From Oscillibacter sp. (GTDB lineage Bacteria; Bacillota; Clostridia; Oscillospirales; Oscillospiraceae): a DNA stretch of 64,000 nt. Positions within the stretch are counted from its first letter, which is position 1. Every line of letters begins with the position of its first letter. A model generated the notes under the pieces. That model was given only the letters and a program-made list of their open reading frames with translations. It had not been told where the DNA came from and did no database searches. The translations under genes and the position numbers were made by a program. Positions 46,112 through 55,484 of this stretch are shown in pieces. The stretch spans positions 1 to 64,000 of the forward strand of contig JAAWLO010000002.1 of the NCBI GenBank assembly GCA_022797935.1, read 5' to 3'.

Positions 46112-46999
46112 TCAAAAGAGACTGAGCTGCCCGTTCTCGTGTCCCCGGCGGGAGGCGGCGGCAATGCGGCTCATGCTGTACAGCAGACCCCGGCGGCGGC
46201 ATTCCTCCTCGAACACCGTCCACAGGACCCGGGCCTTGGGACTGGAGCAGTAATAGCGGTTTCCGTACCGCTTCCGGTAGCGCGCGGCCAGCCCCTGTCC
46301 GGGAAATTGCGCTTCCAGCTGGCGGTAGAAATATTCCCGCTGACCCGCCCGGCAGGTCATGCCCAGAGCCGGGTAGACAAAGCGGGCCCCGGCGTCCGCC
46401 GCCCGGTTTACCACCTCCCGGATGTTCTCCTCGCTGTCTTCCAGGAAGGGCAGCACCGGCATCAGCAGCACGCCGGTAAAGAGGCCCGCCCGGCTCAGCG
46501 CCTCCAGAGCGGCCAGACGGCGCTGCGGAGAGGGGGCGTAGGGCTCCAGCTTTTCTGCCAGTCCGGCGTCACAGGTGGTGACCGTCAGCTTGCAGATGAC
46601 CGGCATGGTCCGGTGAATCGAGACCAAAACATCCGTATCCCGGGTAATCAGATCGCTTTTGGTGGCAATGGCTGCGCCGAAGCCGTATGCCTCCAGCAAT
46701 TCCAGGCTGTGCCGGGTCAGCAGCAGCTCTTCCTCAAAGGGGTTGTAGGGATCGCTCATGGAGCCGGTGCCCACCACGGCGGGCCGGACCTTCCGGGCCA
46801 GGTTGTCCCGGACAATGCGCAGAGCATCGGCCTTGGCCATGACCTGGCCAAAGTTGGGGTTGTGATAGCAGTCGCTGCGGCTGTCGCAGTAGATGCAGCC
46901 GTGGCAGCAGCCTCGATAGAGGTTCATGGTATAGGCTGTGCCGAACCAGCTGGAGTCCTTCGTAGGGTTGACAATGGTTTTGGCCGGGATATATTCCAT
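46112..46999 (-). CDS. SPL-family radical SAM protein
   Basis: 'MNLYRGCCHGCIYCDSRSDCY' CxxxCxxC cluster; 'VGTGSMSDPYNPFEEE'. Confidence 0.9.
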   Translation of the reverse strand: MEYIPAKTIVNPTKDSSWFGTAYTMNLYRGCCHGCIYCDSRSDCYHNPNFGQVMAKADALRIVRDNLARKVRPAVVGTGSMSDPYNPFEEELLLTRHSLELLEAYGFGAAIATKSDLITRDTDVLVSIHRTMPVICKLTVTTCDAGLAEKLEPYAPSPQRRLAALEALSRAGLFTGVLLMPVLPFLEDSEENIREVVNRAADAGARFVYPALGMTCRAGQREYFYRQLEAQFPGQGLAARYRKRYGNRYYCSSPKARVLWTVFEEECRRRGLLYSMSRIAAASRRGHENGQLSLF

Positions 47000-47175
47000 A
47001 CCGCGCCTCCTTTGGAAGCCGCCCCGCTGGGGGAAGCCGTCTGAAAACAGCATACCAGCCCCGGCCCTTTTTTGCAAGGGGAGGCGGCTGCGGTCCGGGC
47101 GGCAAAAAAATTTCAGGCGGTACTGTCACATTCTGCGGTGCTGAAACGTTACTAAGGGCAGAGGGAGGGAACAAG

Positions 47176-47676
47176 ATGCTGACCTTGGAAACCAAGACGG
47201 ACCGGACGCGGTTCGAGGCCCTGTATACCGCCTATCGGGGATTGATGTTCCATGTGGCGAACCGGATTCTCCGCAATCCCCAGGACGCAGAGGATGCGGT
47301 GCAGCAGGCCTTCCTTGCTCTGGCGGAGAGTGAGGCGCATCTTCCGGCGGAGCTGGGACCGGGCGCCCGGGCCCTGGCGGCGGTGGCGGCGGAGCGGAAG
47401 GCCATTGACCTCTACCGCTTCAAGGCCCGCCATCCTGCGGCAGAGCTGGAGGAGATTGGGCAGGAGTCCCCGCCCTCGGACGGAACTCTGGCGGGAGCTA
47501 TGGCGGCGCTGCCGCCCCGGTATCGGGAGGCGCTGCTGCTGAAGTACTACAATGGCTATTCCGCCAAGGAAGTGGCGGCGTTCCTGGGGACGACGCCGGG
47601 CAACGTGCGCCAGCTCATTCGCCGGGCCAAGGAAAAACTGGCGGCGGAGCTGGCGGAAAGGGGGGAACCCGTTTGA
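47176..47676 (+). CDS. ECF-type RNA polymerase sigma factor
   Basis: Region 2 'NRILRNPQDAEDAVQQAFLAL'; region 4 'LPPRYREALLLKYYNGYSAKEVAAFLGTTPGNVRQLIRRAKEKL'. Confidence 0.93.
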   Translation: MLTLETKTDRTRFEALYTAYRGLMFHVANRILRNPQDAEDAVQQAFLALAESEAHLPAELGPGARALAAVAAERKAIDLYRFKARHPAAELEEIGQESPPSDGTLAGAMAALPPRYREALLLKYYNGYSAKEVAAFLGTTPGNVRQLIRRAKEKLAAELAERGEPV

Positions 47677-48323
47677 AAATTACAGACGAAATGCTGTACG
47701 GTGCGGCGGAGGATGCGGCGGCGCGGTGGCTGAGCACCCTGCCGGACCGCGCCCACTGCGGGCATGAATTTTCCCCGGCGTTTGAGAGAGCCATGGAAGC
47801 CCTTCTCCGGCGGCGGAAGCGGCGCTGGAGGCTGGGAACCGCCCTGCTGGCGGCGGCGGTGGCCATGCTTCTGGTCAGCGGCGTCTATGCCGGGCGGGAG
47901 GATACCTACCGGGTTTACGCCGTCCAGGAGGATGGATATGCCTCCTACCTGCTGCGGCCCGGAGAGAGCGAGACGCCCGCCGAACCCCATCGTCTGGAAC
48001 CGGGCTGGGTGCCGGAGGGCTGGGAGCTGGACCGGATTTCGGAGGGGGAGGAATACTTCCGTACCGTCTTTTTCCTGCCGGTGCCGGAGGAACCGTCCTT
48101 CACGCTGACACAGTACTACGGGAAGGATGACAGCAGCGTCCTGCAAGGGGCGTTCACCATCCGGGAGTGCAAGGTGGGCGGGGAACACGCCCTGCTGCTG
48201 GCGGCGGAGAACACCGGACTGCGGATTCTGCTGTGGTGCAGCGGACCCTATGGCTTCCAATTGAGTTCCTCGGCGCTGGAGGAAGGCGACCTGCTCCGCA
48301 TAGCGGAAAATTTAAAATGGTAA
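47673..48323 (+). CDS. Single-TM putative anti-sigma factor (DUF4367-like)
   Basis: ATGA overlap with sigma gene; cytosolic N-term, TM 'LGTALLAAAVAMLLVSGVYA'. Confidence 0.75.
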   Translation: MKITDEMLYGAAEDAAARWLSTLPDRAHCGHEFSPAFERAMEALLRRRKRRWRLGTALLAAAVAMLLVSGVYAGREDTYRVYAVQEDGYASYLLRPGESETPAEPHRLEPGWVPEGWELDRISEGEEYFRTVFFLPVPEEPSFTLTQYYGKDDSSVLQGAFTIRECKVGGEHALLLAAENTGLRILLWCSGPYGFQLSSSALEEGDLLRIAENLKW

Positions 48324-48336
48324 AGGAGTTTTGAAC

Positions 48337-49347
48337 ATGAGAGGCAAACGGGAAGCAAGACGGAATTACCTGCCCTTTGCGGCCGGTATGCTGACGATGG
48401 TGCTGCTGATTGGACTGATTTCGGCGTCTCTCGCCAGTGAGAAGCCCGGGGCCGGCAGCGGGGCGGAGCCTGCGGAGGTGGGCGTGGGGCTGTTCATGCG
48501 CCAGCAGATTGCCCCCGGTGAGATGCTGACCACGGAAAGCGGCGGCAAGGCACCCAAGGTCCTGGCTTACGCGGACAGCAAGGGGGAGACCCACTACTAC
48601 CTGGAGGCCGGCGCGGCGGCGGAGCTCTTCGACGTGACCTGCGGCGTCAGCTTCAACGAGGAGGCCAACCGGCTGGAGTTCGGCTCCCAGAAGGACAAGG
48701 ATCTGGACGCGGACGGGAAGATCACCGAGGTGTGGGACGATGTGTTCTCCGCCCGGGACCGGACGGACTTTCTGCTGGGCGCCAGCACGGACGCCTCCGG
48801 CCAGCGGATTATCATAGGCGGGGATGTCCCGGTCATCGACGAAAACGGCATGGTCACCGCCATAAAGCCGGGCCTTGATGCCCAGGACCCAGAACAGCAG
48901 AAGGAGATTTGGGCGCGGCATAGGAGCATCCTGCTGAACGAGCCGGAGTACGGCAAGACCTTGGGGATGTACACGGAGGTGGACCCTGCGGAAGTGAACC
49001 TGGCCACCCTGTCCGGCGTGGACCTGAAGGAGCGGGTGTTCCAGGACAGCCAGGAGGTGGAGCGCCTCATCTGCTTCACCACCAAACTGGGCAAGTACGC
49101 CGTCATCACCCTGGAAAACACCGGCAAGGCCGACGCGGAGGTCTGGCTCGCCCGCCTGGACACCGTGGGCGGAGGCGGCGAAGCCTTCTCCGGCGTCCTG
49201 CTGCCGGCGGGCGGAAAGCTGGTCCGTGCCTTCCGGATTGACGGAGACAAGCCTCTGGAAAACCAGCTGCAGCTGCGGGTCTCGCCTCTGGCGGAGGGCG
49301 GCGTAGAAATCAAGCTCTCTACGGAGCAGTACCGCAGCGGAACCTGA
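48337..49347 (+). CDS. Secreted/membrane-anchored protein with EF-hand-like loop
   Basis: N-terminal signal anchor; 'DKDLDADGKITEVWDD'; third gene of sigma operon. Confidence 0.7.
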   Translation: MRGKREARRNYLPFAAGMLTMVLLIGLISASLASEKPGAGSGAEPAEVGVGLFMRQQIAPGEMLTTESGGKAPKVLAYADSKGETHYYLEAGAAAELFDVTCGVSFNEEANRLEFGSQKDKDLDADGKITEVWDDVFSARDRTDFLLGASTDASGQRIIIGGDVPVIDENGMVTAIKPGLDAQDPEQQKEIWARHRSILLNEPEYGKTLGMYTEVDPAEVNLATLSGVDLKERVFQDSQEVERLICFTTKLGKYAVITLENTGKADAEVWLARLDTVGGGGEAFSGVLLPAGGKLVRAFRIDGDKPLENQLQLRVSPLAEGGVEIKLSTEQYRSGT

Positions 49348-49355
49348 GTAAAATT

Positions 49356-49388
49356 GGGAGGACCGGAGGCGGTCCTCCCGCTTTTTTG
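49356..49388 (+). terminator. Terminator of sigma operon
   Basis: gggaggacc-ggaggc-ggtcctccc then gcttttttg. Confidence 0.9.
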
Positions 49389-49441
49389 CGTCTTGGCGGA
49401 ATTTTTCGACATCCAATAAAAGTAAAATCATGACGTTTTCC

Positions 49442-49470
49442 TTGCTTGTTGGGACATTTTGTGGTATAAT
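49442..49470 (+). promoter_or_regulatory. Promoter of FadR-type regulator
   Basis: TTGCTT-N17-TATAAT. Confidence 0.7.
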
Positions 49471-49509
49471 CCTCTCCATTGACAACAACTTGACAAGGGA
49501 GGTTCCACC

Positions 49510-50202
49510 GTGGAAAGACGGAAAGAGGGCATGACATTGGTTGACGCCGCGATGGACGAGATCATTCAGCTGATTTTGGACCAGGATATGAAGGAGGGCG
49601 ACCGCCTGCCCAACGAATACGATCTGGCGCAGCAGCTGGGGGTTGGCAGAAGCACCCTGCGGGAGGCCACCCGCCGCCTGGTGTCCCGCAACATTCTGGA
49701 GGTGCGGCAGGGAGCGGGGACCTTTGTCTCCGACAAGCACGGCGTGCCGGAAGATCCGCTGGGGCTGACATTCATGGGAGACGACCCTGGTTTAGCCCTG
49801 GACTTGTTAGACATCCGTCTAATGTTGGAGCCGGAGATCTGCGCTGTGGTGGCCCGCAGCGCGACGGTGGAGCAGCTGGAGCAGCTGGAGCGCTACTGCA
49901 AGGAGGTCAGCCGCCTGATTCAGGACCAGCAGGATTATTCCGAGGCGGACAAGCAGTTCCACCGCTATCTGGCGGAATGCAGCGGCAACCGGGTTCTGCG
50001 GAATCTGATTCCAGTTATTACGTCCTCCATCTCCGTCAGCATTGCCACCACAAAGGATGAGCACCGGTTGATGACAGACATTTATCACCATCAGATTTTG
50101 GAAGCCATTCTCCGCCGGGACGCCGCCGGAGCCCGCTACAGCATGATCGCTCATCTGAGCAGCAATCGGGCTTCCGTTACCAAAAATATGCAGTTTCACT
50201 AA
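49510..50202 (+). CDS. GntR/FadR (FCD) family transcriptional regulator
   Basis: wHTH 'EGDRLPNEYDLAQQLGVGRSTLREATRRLVSRNILEVRQGAGTFVS'; FCD domain; GTG start. Confidence 0.92.
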   Translation: MERRKEGMTLVDAAMDEIIQLILDQDMKEGDRLPNEYDLAQQLGVGRSTLREATRRLVSRNILEVRQGAGTFVSDKHGVPEDPLGLTFMGDDPGLALDLLDIRLMLEPEICAVVARSATVEQLEQLERYCKEVSRLIQDQQDYSEADKQFHRYLAECSGNRVLRNLIPVITSSISVSIATTKDEHRLMTDIYHHQILEAILRRDAAGARYSMIAHLSSNRASVTKNMQFH

Positions 50203-50344
50203 AGAGTCATCATACATTTTGTGAAGGTAGGCGTACAGGCTTTGGTAGGAAGTCTGTACGTCTTTCCCGGTTTTTGTGAATGTGCACAAGTATTTTTTAG
50301 GATTATTGTTCGGTTGCCTGAAAGTTTGTGAAATTATAGATTAT

Positions 50345-50375
50345 AGTTGACCGACAACTTTGGCCGTGTTATGCT
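50345..50375 (+). promoter_or_regulatory. Promoter and candidate operator of TRAP operon
   Basis: Palindrome agttg-accga-caact (50345-50359) overlapping the -35 of TTGACC-N17-TATGCT. Confidence 0.6.
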
Positions 50376-50472
50376 AAAACCATCCAAAATACATCTGATG
50401 AATTCAGAGGGAATCACGGAAACGCAGGAACGATGCAGTCGGGTGTAAACATGATGAAAAGGAGATTTCACA

Positions 50473-51549
50473 ATGAAGAAGAAACTTTTGGCTCTGCTCA
50501 TGGCAACGGTCATGATCCTCTCCCTGGCCGCCTGCGGCGGCTCGAACTCCGGCGATTCCGGCGATTCCGGCAATTCCGGCGATTCCGGCAGCACCAGCGG
50601 TGATTCCGGTTCCAGCGGCTCCGGCGACTCCGGCGAAGTCATCCGCTTCAAGATGGCTTTCGTGGACCCCGAGTCCTCTCCCTATGCCCAGGGCGGCCTG
50701 AAGGTTGCCGAGGAAGTCAAGGCCGCTACCAATGGCCGCATTGAGATTGAAGTCCTGACCGGCGGCTCTCTGGGCGGCGAGCGGGACATGGTGGAGCTGA
50801 CCATGGACAACAGCCTGGACATTGCCACCTGCGCCAACTCTGTTATGACCAACTTTATCCCTGAGATGAGCATTCTGGACCAGGCCTACCTGTGGAAGAA
50901 CGCCGACGAGGCCCACGCCGCCGTGGACGGCCCGGTGGGCGCCCTGATTCAAGAGAAGGCCAACGCGCTGGGCCTCCACGTCATTGGCTACATGGAATCC
51001 GGCTTCCGGAACACCTTCTCCACGAAGCCCATTGAGAAGATGAGCGATTTCTCCGGCGTGACCATCCGCACCATGGAGAACCAGTATCATCAGGCCGCCT
51101 TTGAGGCCTTCGGCGCCATGCCCATCGCCATGAGCGCCAACGACGTCTTCACCGCTCTCCAGCAGGGCACCATTGACGCCGCCGAGAACGCTACCGCCAA
51201 CTGCTACAACAACGGCTTCTATGAGGTCACCAAGCACATCACCAACACCCAGCACGCGTTCGTGTACATCCTCCTGTGCATGTCTGAAGACGCCTGGAGC
51301 AAGATTCCCGCCGACCTGCAGCAGCCCTTCCTGGACGCCGTCCAGCGCGGCGTGGACTTCGAGCGCGACCTGCTGGTCCAGGCCAACGAGGAAGCTGCCG
51401 AGAAGCTGGTGGCCGAGGGCGTGACCTTCCACGAGATTGACATTGCTGAGCTCCAGGCTGCGTATCAGGCCAAGGCTGCGGAGAAGGGCTTTACCTTCGA
51501 CCCCGCCTGGCAGGCCGCCGTGGACGAGGCGATTGCCAGCGTCGCCTGA
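50473..51549 (+). CDS. TRAP transporter substrate-binding protein (DctP family)
   Basis: Lipobox LSLAACGG; 'GGSLGGERDMVELTMDNSLDIA'; Gly/Ser/Asp linker. Confidence 0.93.
   Translation: MKKKLLALLMATVMILSLAACGGSNSGDSGDSGNSGDSGSTSGDSGSSGSGDSGEVIRFKMAFVDPESSPYAQGGLKVAEEVKAATNGRIEIEVLTGGSLGGERDMVELTMDNSLDIATCANSVMTNFIPEMSILDQAYLWKNADEAHAAVDGPVGALIQEKANALGLHVIGYMESGFRNTFSTKPIEKMSDFSGVTIRTMENQYHQAAFEAFGAMPIAMSANDVFTALQQGTIDAAENATANCYNNGFYEVTKHITNTQHAFVYILLCMSEDAWSKIPADLQQPFLDAVQRGVDFERDLLVQANEEAAEKLVAEGVTFHEIDIAELQAAYQAKAAEKGFTFDPAWQAAVDEAIASVA
50548..50640 (+). repeat. 9-bp-period tandem repeat (tccggcgat) coding for (S)GDSG linker
   Basis: tccggcgattccggcgattccggcaattccggcgattccggc... Confidence 0.85.
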
Positions 51550-51578
51550 TTTCTCCCCCATTTCAAACCCCTGGAATG

Positions 51579-51613
51579 AACGGGAGCCGCCCTACGCGGC
51601 GGCTCCCGTTTGC
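51579..51613 (+). terminator. Intra-operon terminator/attenuator between dctP-like and dctQ-like genes
   Basis: aacgggagccgcc-ctac-gcggcggctcccgttt. Confidence 0.75.
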
Positions 51614-51690
51614 TGTAAAAAGCTGCCTGTCCGTCTATGCGGAAAGACCGGCTGACAGGCGAACATGAGAGAAAGGAGCGCGCTCCGTCT

Positions 51691-52206
51691 ATGAAAAATA
51701 CCCTGAAGGGACTCCAGCGGCTGGAAGACCTGGTGCTGGTGGTGGCGTTTGTGGTGATGATCGCCGCGATTTTCATCCAGGTTGTCAACCGCAACATCTT
51801 TAAGATTCCCGTCTCCGGCTTCGAGGAAGCCGCGAAATACTGCATGGTGTACATGGTCATGCTGGGCACGGAGCTGGGCCTGCGGGACGGGTCTCAGATT
51901 GCCGTCACCGGTGTGGTAGATAAGTTCCGCGGCAAAAGCAGAAAGGTCCTCCAGATTGTGTCCAAACTGATTGTCATTGCCTTTTCCGTGGTGATGCTGT
52001 CCTCCGGCATTGGCATGGTGCAAAAGCAGCTCCAGACCGGTCAGACCTCTCCGGGCCTGGGCGTTCCCATGGCGGTGCCCTATGCCGCGCTGCCCATTGC
52101 CTTCGGTCTGATTGTGGTGATTCAGATTGGGATTCTGGTGCAGATGATTTTGAATTTCAACAAGCCCGATGAACCGGAGGAAAAACAGGAGGAGGTGACG
52201 GAGTAA
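51691..52206 (+). CDS. TRAP transporter small permease (DctQ family)
   Basis: 4-TM protein; overlaps DctM start; ATG at 51691 after gaaaggagcg. Confidence 0.92.
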   Translation: MKNTLKGLQRLEDLVLVVAFVVMIAAIFIQVVNRNIFKIPVSGFEEAAKYCMVYMVMLGTELGLRDGSQIAVTGVVDKFRGKSRKVLQIVSKLIVIAFSVVMLSSGIGMVQKQLQTGQTSPGLGVPMAVPYAALPIAFGLIVVIQIGILVQMILNFNKPDEPEEKQEEVTE

Positions 52207-53480
52207 TGGCAGGTATTCTGATGTTCGGTGGCTTCGCGCTCCTGTTGATTCTGGGCGTTCCCATTGCCCTGTCCCTGGGCGCGGCGACGCTGGCCGCGAT
52301 TCTTCTGGACCCGGCCATCAGTGTTTCCGCCAACACGGTGGCCCAGCGGATTTTCGGCGGCCTGGACTCCACGTCCATCATGGCGATCGCCTTCTTTGTT
52401 CTGGCGGGCAACCTGATGACCAAAGGCGGCATCTCCCGGCGCATCTGTGAATTTGCCCGGTCCATTATCGGCGGCATTCGGGGCGGCATGGCCATTGCCC
52501 TGATTCTGGCCTGCGCCTTCTTTGCGGCCCTGTCGGGTTCCGCCCCGGCCACGGTGGTGGCAATCGGCGTCATGCTGTATCCCGACATGGTGAAAATGGG
52601 CTATCCTAAGGCCCGCGTGGCCGGTCTGCTGGTGGTTTCCGGCGGTCTGGGACCCATCATTCCCCCCAGCATTATCATGGTGGTCTACTGCACCATTACC
52701 GGCGCGTCAGTGGGCGATATGTTCAAATCCGGCATGGCCATTGGCGTCATGATTGTTGTGGCGCTGGCGGCTGTGGTGCTGTTCTACGCCCACAAGGAAC
52801 AGTGGCCCAAAGACGACATCCATTTTAATCTGCGGGAATTCGTAATCAGCTTCCTCAAGGCCATTCCGGCCCTGCTGCTCCCCATCATCATCCTGGGCGG
52901 CATCTACTCCGGTATGCTGACGCCTACCGAGTCCTCCGCCATTGCCGTGGTCTGGTCTCTGATTGCCGGCATGTTCATCTACCGGGAAATCAAGTTCCGG
53001 GACCTGTATCAAATCTTCGTGGACTCCGCCAAGAGCTCTGCCATGGTGCTCTTCATCATTGCGACTTCTACGGCCTTTGCCTGGCTGTTTGCCTACTCCG
53101 GCATTTCCGCGCAGCTGGTGAACTTCGTCACGGGACTGAATCTGTCCGCCACGCTGTTCTGCCTGCTGATTGCGGTCATCCTGCTGATTTTCGGCACTTT
53201 CCTGGAAGGCATTGCCACCTGCGTGCTGCTGGTTCCCATGCTGTGGCCCATTGCCCAGGCTCTGGGTGTCAACGTCGTTCACTTCGGTATGATCGTCTCC
53301 ATCTCCAACGTGGTGGGTACCATGACGCCGCCTGTGGCCGTCAATATCTTCTCGGCCGCTTCGGTGTCCAAGCTGAAGATGGGCGAGATCACCAAGGGAC
53401 AGATTCCCTTCTTCGTGGGCTACGTGGTGGTCTTCTTCCTGGTGGTGCTCATCCCGCAGCTGAGTACCTTCCTGCTGTAA
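52206..53480 (+). CDS. TRAP transporter large permease (DctM family)
   Basis: 'ALSGSAPATVVAIGVMLYPDM', 'GLGPIIPPSIIMVVY'. Confidence 0.95.
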   Translation: MAGILMFGGFALLLILGVPIALSLGAATLAAILLDPAISVSANTVAQRIFGGLDSTSIMAIAFFVLAGNLMTKGGISRRICEFARSIIGGIRGGMAIALILACAFFAALSGSAPATVVAIGVMLYPDMVKMGYPKARVAGLLVVSGGLGPIIPPSIIMVVYCTITGASVGDMFKSGMAIGVMIVVALAAVVLFYAHKEQWPKDDIHFNLREFVISFLKAIPALLLPIIILGGIYSGMLTPTESSAIAVVWSLIAGMFIYREIKFRDLYQIFVDSAKSSAMVLFIIATSTAFAWLFAYSGISAQLVNFVTGLNLSATLFCLLIAVILLIFGTFLEGIATCVLLVPMLWPIAQALGVNVVHFGMIVSISNVVGTMTPPVAVNIFSAASVSKLKMGEITKGQIPFFVGYVVVFFLVVLIPQLSTFLL

Positions 53481-53627
53481 TTCCTGGCCTTGGGGTCCGG
53501 CTGCCCGCCGGACTCCGGGCCTCTGGGCTGACTCCCGTTCCGGCAAATGAGTCAGCCTCTTTTTACCAATCAAAATTTGTCTGATGAATATGGGGCCACA
53601 GAAGGGCTCCGAGAAGGAGGTTTCCCG

Positions 53628-54440
53628 ATGAGTAATTTGGAAAACAAGGTCAGAATGGAGGCCTGGAGCGTGCAGTCCCCGGAGGAGCCCGGCTTCCATG
53701 CTGTCATTACGCCTGAGACCTGTGAGTGCAAAGAGACCCAAATGTACCGGCTGAACCTGCTCAAGGGCCAGTCCTACAAGCTGGAGTCCAAGGAGTCGGA
53801 GCTGCATCCGGTTCTCATAGAGGGTGCGGCGAAATTGTCTGACCACCCGGAACTGAATGAAACCATGAAACAGTTCGATGCTTTTTATATTCCTGGGAAT
53901 AATACCGTTGTCATCACCGCCCTGGAGGACTGCGTATTCTATATCGCCGGCGCCAAGTGCGAGGGTTACGGCAAGCCCTTTTTCCGTTCCTTCGACATCT
54001 CCCAGCCCTTGGGAGACATCCACCAGATTCACGGCAGCGGCATTGGACAGCGGGAAGTGATGATGACCCTTTCCGACAAGGATGAGGCCTCCCGGCTGAT
54101 CTGCGGCGTCACGTGGGGCGGCGAGGGCTCCTGGACCAGCTGGCCTCCCCACCAGCACGAAAAGGACCTGGAGGAGATCTACTGCTACATGCAGATGCCC
54201 CTGCCCCATTTCGGCTTCCACATCAGCTATCTGAAGAGCGGCGAGGTGGAGGACATTGTCACGCACACCGTCCACTCCGGCACCTTTGTGCAGGCTCCCG
54301 CAGGCTATCACCCCACCGTGGCCAGCCCCGGCACCCGGAATGCCTACATGTGGGCCCTGGGCGCTCTGCGGCACTCCAGCCGCGCCTATAATCTGGCGGT
54401 GCTGGACCCGGCTCTGGAGAGCTTCCAGTCCGAGCGCTGA
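53628..54440 (+). CDS. KduI/IolB-family sugar isomerase
   Basis: 'CGVTWGGEGSWTSWPPHQHEKDLEEIYCYMQM' and 'HSGTFVQAPAGYHPTVASPG' cupin motifs. Confidence 0.85.
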   Translation: MSNLENKVRMEAWSVQSPEEPGFHAVITPETCECKETQMYRLNLLKGQSYKLESKESELHPVLIEGAAKLSDHPELNETMKQFDAFYIPGNNTVVITALEDCVFYIAGAKCEGYGKPFFRSFDISQPLGDIHQIHGSGIGQREVMMTLSDKDEASRLICGVTWGGEGSWTSWPPHQHEKDLEEIYCYMQMPLPHFGFHISYLKSGEVEDIVTHTVHSGTFVQAPAGYHPTVASPGTRNAYMWALGALRHSSRAYNLAVLDPALESFQSER

Positions 54441-54485
54441 GTGGAGACGCCGGCCCTCCGGCCGGAGAAAAGAAGGAGAAACGTT

Positions 54486-55445
54486 ATGGCTAAATTTACC
54501 GTCTGTGTCAGTGACGAACGCCACGCAAGCTATGAAGTGGAGCGGAAGCTCCTCCAGTCCATTGACGCGGAGCTGAAGCTTTGCAGCTGCGAAAGCGCGG
54601 AGGACATTGCCGCCCAGTGTGCGGAGGCCGACGCCGTGCTTCTGGACCTGGCCCCCATGACTGCCGTGGCCATTGCCGGGCTGAAGCGCTGCAAAATCAT
54701 CAGCCGTTATGGCGTGGGCTTTGAGAATGTAGACCTGGACGCGGCCACGGCCGCCGGTATCCAGGTGACCAACGTGCCGGATTACTGTATGGAGGACGTG
54801 TCCGACCATGCTCTGGCCCTGATGATGACCTGCCTGCGCCACGTGTCTATGCGGGACCGGAAGGTCCGGGAGGGCGTGTGGAACCTCCAGGCCCCCAGCT
54901 TCCGCCTCCAGGGAAAGACGCTGGGCGTGATCGGCGCGGGGCGCATTGCCCGGGCCCTCATCCGCAAGACCAGCGGCTTTGACCTGAAGGAAGTGGTGGC
55001 GTATGACCCCTACCTTTCCGCCGAAGACCTGAAGGCCATTGGCGTGCGGAAGGTGGAGCTGGATGAACTGCTGGCGGTGTCCGATTTTGTCTCCCTGCAT
55101 CTCCATGCCAACGCGGAGACCCAAGGCATCATCAACAAAGCAGCCCTGGAGAAGATGAAGCCTACCGCCATTCTGATCAACGTCAGCCGGGGACCCTTGG
55201 TGAAGGACGAGGACCTGCTGGAGGCGCTGGAGAACCACCGGATTCTGGCCGCCGGTCTGGATACCCACAACCGCGAGCCCTTGGGCGCGGATTCTCCCTT
55301 CTGCAGGCTGGACAACGTGGTTCTCACGGACCACACCGCCTACTCCACGGCGGAAGGCGTCCTGGAGCTGAAGACCAAGGCCGCCCAGAATATCATAGAC
55401 GTCCTCACCGGCAAAGCCCCCAAGTATCCCGTGAACAAGCTGTAA
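54486..55445 (+). CDS. D-isomer-specific 2-hydroxyacid dehydrogenase
   Basis: 'GKTLGVIGAGRIARALIRKTSGF', 'LINVSRGPLVKDEDLLEAL'. Confidence 0.92.
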   Translation: MAKFTVCVSDERHASYEVERKLLQSIDAELKLCSCESAEDIAAQCAEADAVLLDLAPMTAVAIAGLKRCKIISRYGVGFENVDLDAATAAGIQVTNVPDYCMEDVSDHALALMMTCLRHVSMRDRKVREGVWNLQAPSFRLQGKTLGVIGAGRIARALIRKTSGFDLKEVVAYDPYLSAEDLKAIGVRKVELDELLAVSDFVSLHLHANAETQGIINKAALEKMKPTAILINVSRGPLVKDEDLLEALENHRILAAGLDTHNREPLGADSPFCRLDNVVLTDHTAYSTAEGVLELKTKAAQNIIDVLTGKAPKYPVNKL

Positions 55446-55484
55446 AAATCACCTTGCCCGTTGTGGCAGGAAAGGAAATGCTGT

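Noticed and set aside
52707-55334. 875-aa minus-strand ORF antisense to TRAP and pathway genes
   Set aside because: Composition (H/G/Q/R/V-rich) typical of antisense shadow frames; spans several real genes.
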